Source: Microcaldota archaeon (lineage in GTDB: Archaea > Micrarchaeota > Micrarchaeia > Anstonellales > J096). Taken from it: 7,065 nucleotides of DNA. The position numbers and the translations under genes were made by a program. Below are positions 5,883-7,065 of this stretch, in pieces. The stretch lies in contig WAPD01000006.1 of assembly GCA_015520875.1 (NCBI GenBank), positions 1 through 7,065 on the forward strand, written 5' to 3'. Position 1 is the stretch's first letter. Each line of letters begins with the position of its first letter. The notes beneath the pieces are model-generated. The model did no database searches. It was not told where the DNA came from and saw only the letters and a list, made by a program, of their open reading frames with translations.

Positions 5883-6030
5883 AGAAAAGAGCGATGAAGA
5901 GCTTAGAGAGCTTTTAGAGCAAACCCGCATTGACCTAATAAAAACACCTAAGAACAAGCGAAGGCCATTGAAGCTCCTAGTAGCACGCATTCTAACAATA
6001 TTAAGGGAGAGGGGTAACAGGATTGGTTGA
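5863..6030 (+). CDS. rpl29: Large ribosomal subunit protein uL29 (short, TTG start)
   Basis: uL29 is a small two-helix protein beside uL23 at the exit-tunnel rim. The 55 residues begin MKVKELREKSDEELRELLEQ, the clear family start. A linker rich in lysine and proline (KTPKNKRRPLK) and a second helix (LLVARILTILRERGNRIG) follow. It is shorter than most archaeal uL29 proteins, which are commonly 65-70 residues. The start is TTG, or less likely GTG at 5869, so simple ATG-based gene calling would miss it. It overlaps uS3 by 20 nt and SUI1 by 8 nt, in the position expected for the archaeal operon. Three CGN arginine codons occur in this short gene. Confidence 0.92.
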   Translation: MKVKELREKSDEELRELLEQTRIDLIKTPKNKRRPLKLLVARILTILRERGNRIG

Positions 6031-6328
6031 GGTCTGTAAGGTTTGTGGTCTCCCTAAGGACCTCTGCGTCTGTGATGTTATTCTAAAAGAAGGAACTCAA
6101 AAGATAAAAGTTTATACAGAAAAGGCCAAATTCAGGAAATTTGTTACTATTATAGAAGGTGTGGAAAAATCTCAATTAGGTGAAGTTACCAAATACTTGA
6201 AAAAGAAACTGGCTTGTGGGGGTTCAAAAAAAGATAATCAAATTATTTTACAGGGAGACCATAAAAAAAGAGTAGCCCAGTTGTTAAAAGAGCTTGGATA
6301 TAAGGATTCTCAAATAGAGGTTTTATAG
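6023..6328 (+). CDS. Translation initiation factor aIF1 (SUI1/eIF1 family)
   Basis: aIF1 binds the 30S P-site region and controls start-codon selection and initiator tRNA discrimination. The 101 residues show an N-terminal zinc-knuckle-like cysteine set (C5, C8, C15, C17 in VCKVCGLPKDLCVC). The SUI1 domain follows: KFRKFVTIIEGVE at about 36-48, KKKLACGG at 60-67, LQGDHKKRV at 76-84 and a final ELGY. The start is TTG 6023. An in-frame stop at 6002-6004 rules out any much longer protein, and GGGGT at 6011-6015 is a weak ribosome binding site. A SUI1 gene after uL29 is the typical archaeal arrangement. It is the last gene of the operon in this window. Confidence 0.95.
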   Translation: MVEVCKVCGLPKDLCVCDVILKEGTQKIKVYTEKAKFRKFVTIIEGVEKSQLGEVTKYLKKKLACGGSKKDNQIILQGDHKKRVAQLLKELGYKDSQIEVL

Positions 6329-6360
6329 TCCGCCCAGAATATTCTCACAAGGTAGAGGAT

Positions 6361-6377
6361 TTGTTCTTTCTTTTTTA
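6361..6377 (+). terminator. T-rich terminator after the ribosomal operon
   Basis: A pyrimidine tract with TTCTTTC and TTTTTT (6371-6376) lies about 35 nt after the SUI1 stop and just before the next TATA box. Archaeal termination at such T-runs would end the ribosomal-protein transcript here. There is no convincing stem-loop next to it. Confidence 0.5.
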
Positions 6378-6390
6378 CCCATAAATATGG

Positions 6391-6398
6391 TTTAAAAA
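6391..6398 (+). promoter_or_regulatory. TATA box for the ATP synthase genes
   Basis: TTTAAAAA is centred about 26 nt before the GTG at 6420. Transcription would then start at or next to the start codon, meaning a leaderless mRNA. This fits the lack of a clear ribosome binding site before the GTG. An alternative box, ATAAATA at 6381-6387, would give a leader of about 10 nt. Confidence 0.45.
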
Positions 6399-6419
6399 CC
6401 TTTTCTGAGAGAATATAAC

Positions 6420-6743
6420 GTGTCCGTTAAAGATACTCTGAATAGATTATTGGAATTGGAAAAGGAACTGGAACAACTTGAAAAAGAATACGAAGGAAAA
6501 ACCAAAGAACTCCAGAAAAAACATGAGGAGGTCCTTTCCCACATTTCTAAGGAAATCCAATCCTGGCTAGAAGAAGAAAAGAAAAAACTAAAACAAGAAT
6601 ATGATAAAAAATTGGAAGAAGAGCTTAAAAAAGTTCTAAAAGAATGTGAGGAGAAAAAGCTTAAACTCTCTAAACCAGATGCCAAAAAGCTTTTTGACAT
6701 TTATTATAAAATGTGGAAGGAGAGGCTCTATGATACCGAGTAA
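6420..6743 (+). CDS. atpH: A-type ATP synthase subunit H
   Basis: Subunit H (AhaH) is a peripheral-stalk coiled coil that pairs with subunit E and holds the catalytic head of the archaeal A1Ao ATP synthase still against rotation. The 107 residues are nearly all heptad-like helix, rich in E, K and L (LLELEKELEQLEKEYEG and EEEKKKLKQEYDKKLEEEL), with a short non-coiled end (KLFDIYYKMWKERLYD). Length and composition match the family. Coiled coils are easy to misassign on composition alone, but the next gene is subunit I, the usual neighbour in archaeal ATP synthase operons. It starts at GTG with no strong ribosome binding site, and its end overlaps subunit I by 14 nt. Confidence 0.8.
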   Translation: MSVKDTLNRLLELEKELEQLEKEYEGKTKELQKKHEEVLSHISKEIQSWLEEEKKKLKQEYDKKLEEELKKVLKECEEKKLKLSKPDAKKLFDIYYKMWKERLYDTE

Positions 6744-7065
6744 AATATATGATGTTAGGTTGTATTTCTTGCCCGAGATTAAAGATGCTCTATTGAAAGA
6801 GCTCCATGAATTGGGTGTCTTTGAATTAAAAAGAAGCTCTATTAAAGAGCTTTCCACAAATCTTCTTGATAAAGAGCATGCCATCTTTAGCCGCTTAGAA
6901 TACGATTTACAAGGAGTTGAGGATGGAGGTTCTTTGATGGAATTGAATGAGTTAGCTTCTAAGCTACCTCAAATAGAAGAAAAGGCAAAACAACTTAAAG
7001 AGCTTTTATTAAAAAGAAAGAAATTAAATGCAAGGAAAAAAGAACTATTAGACATAATAGAGGAT
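6730..7065 (+). CDS. atpI: A-type ATP synthase subunit I, N-terminal part
   Basis: Subunit I (the V-type a-subunit homologue) forms the proton or sodium half-channels in the membrane and has an N-terminal cytoplasmic stalk-binding domain. Only 112 codons are in the window; the frame is open to the last base. The visible start, MIPSKIYDVRLYFLPEI, then KDALLKELHELGVFELKR, fits the family's opening beta-strand and helix before the long coiled stalk. The later part (KLPQIEEKAKQLKELLLKRKKLNARKKELLDIIED) is coiled-coil-like, as expected for the cytoplasmic arm. The membrane domain lies beyond the window. A strong AAGGAGAGG site at 6717-6725 precedes the ATG, within the end of subunit H. Confidence 0.8.
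   Translation, partial: MIPSKIYDVRLYFLPEIKDALLKELHELGVFELKRSSIKELSTNLLDKEHAIFSRLEYDLQGVEDGGSLMELNELASKLPQIEEKAKQLKELLLKRKKLNARKKELLDIIED

Noticed and set aside
6339..6416. Inverted repeat ATATTCTC (6339-6346) and GAGAATAT (6409-6416) around the terminator and promoter
   Set aside because: The arms are only 8 bp, AT-rich and 62 nt apart. They are probably chance and not a convincing operator or terminator stem.
6392..6700. Minus-strand open frame of about 100 codons opposite subunit H
   Set aside because: It is serine- and phenylalanine-rich, as expected from the reverse of a lysine/glutamate coiled coil, and has no supporting promoter or family match. The other minus-strand frames (for example 2330-2572, 4361-4606, 5240-5479) are likewise shadows of ribosomal genes.

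Overview
This window is archaeal DNA carrying the front part of the conserved archaeal ribosomal-protein (S10-type) operon: uL3, uL4, uL23, uL2, uS19, uL22, uS3, uL29 and the translation factor aIF1 (SUI1). It is followed by the first two genes of an A-type ATP synthase operon. Archaeal origin is shown by the archaeal/eukaryotic forms of uL3, uL4, uS19 and uL22, by SUI1 next to uL29, by TATA-box promoters with very short leaders, and by GGTGAT-type ribosome binding sites. The DNA is AT-rich, and arginine is coded mostly by AGA/AGG. The compact proteins (uL3 of 303 residues, uL29 of about 55) and the unfamiliar upstream genes suggest a divergent or small-genome lineage, possibly DPANN-like. I cannot name the group from sequence reading alone.

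Layout, all genes on the + strand. (1) 2-1074: two overlapping genes of unknown function. The first is cut by the window edge; the second has an HExxH metalloprotease-like motif. (2) 1107-1679: an unrecognised acidic protein of 190 residues with its own promoter, followed by a T-rich terminator. (3) 1796-6328: the nine-gene translation operon, from one TATA box at about 1754 to a T-rich tract at about 6361-6377. All its cistrons overlap, or nearly touch, and most junctions fuse a GGTG-type ribosome binding site with the upstream stop codon. (4) 6420-7065: ATP synthase subunit H, probably translated from a leaderless GTG, then the N-terminus of subunit I, which runs off the window.

The operon genes make neighbouring parts of the ribosome: the early-assembling 50S proteins uL3, uL4, uL23, uL2, uL22 and uL29, and the 30S head proteins uS19 and uS3. 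aIF1 works on the 30S subunit during start-codon selection. The most noteworthy points are a uS3 whose KH domain has lost its GXXG loop, a possible structured RNA inside the first 120 nt of the uL3 coding region, the end of the ribosomal cluster right after SUI1 with ATP synthase genes next, and three upstream proteins I cannot assign. I see no mobile element, CRISPR array, tRNA or rRNA. No gene-free stretch exceeds about 120 bases.
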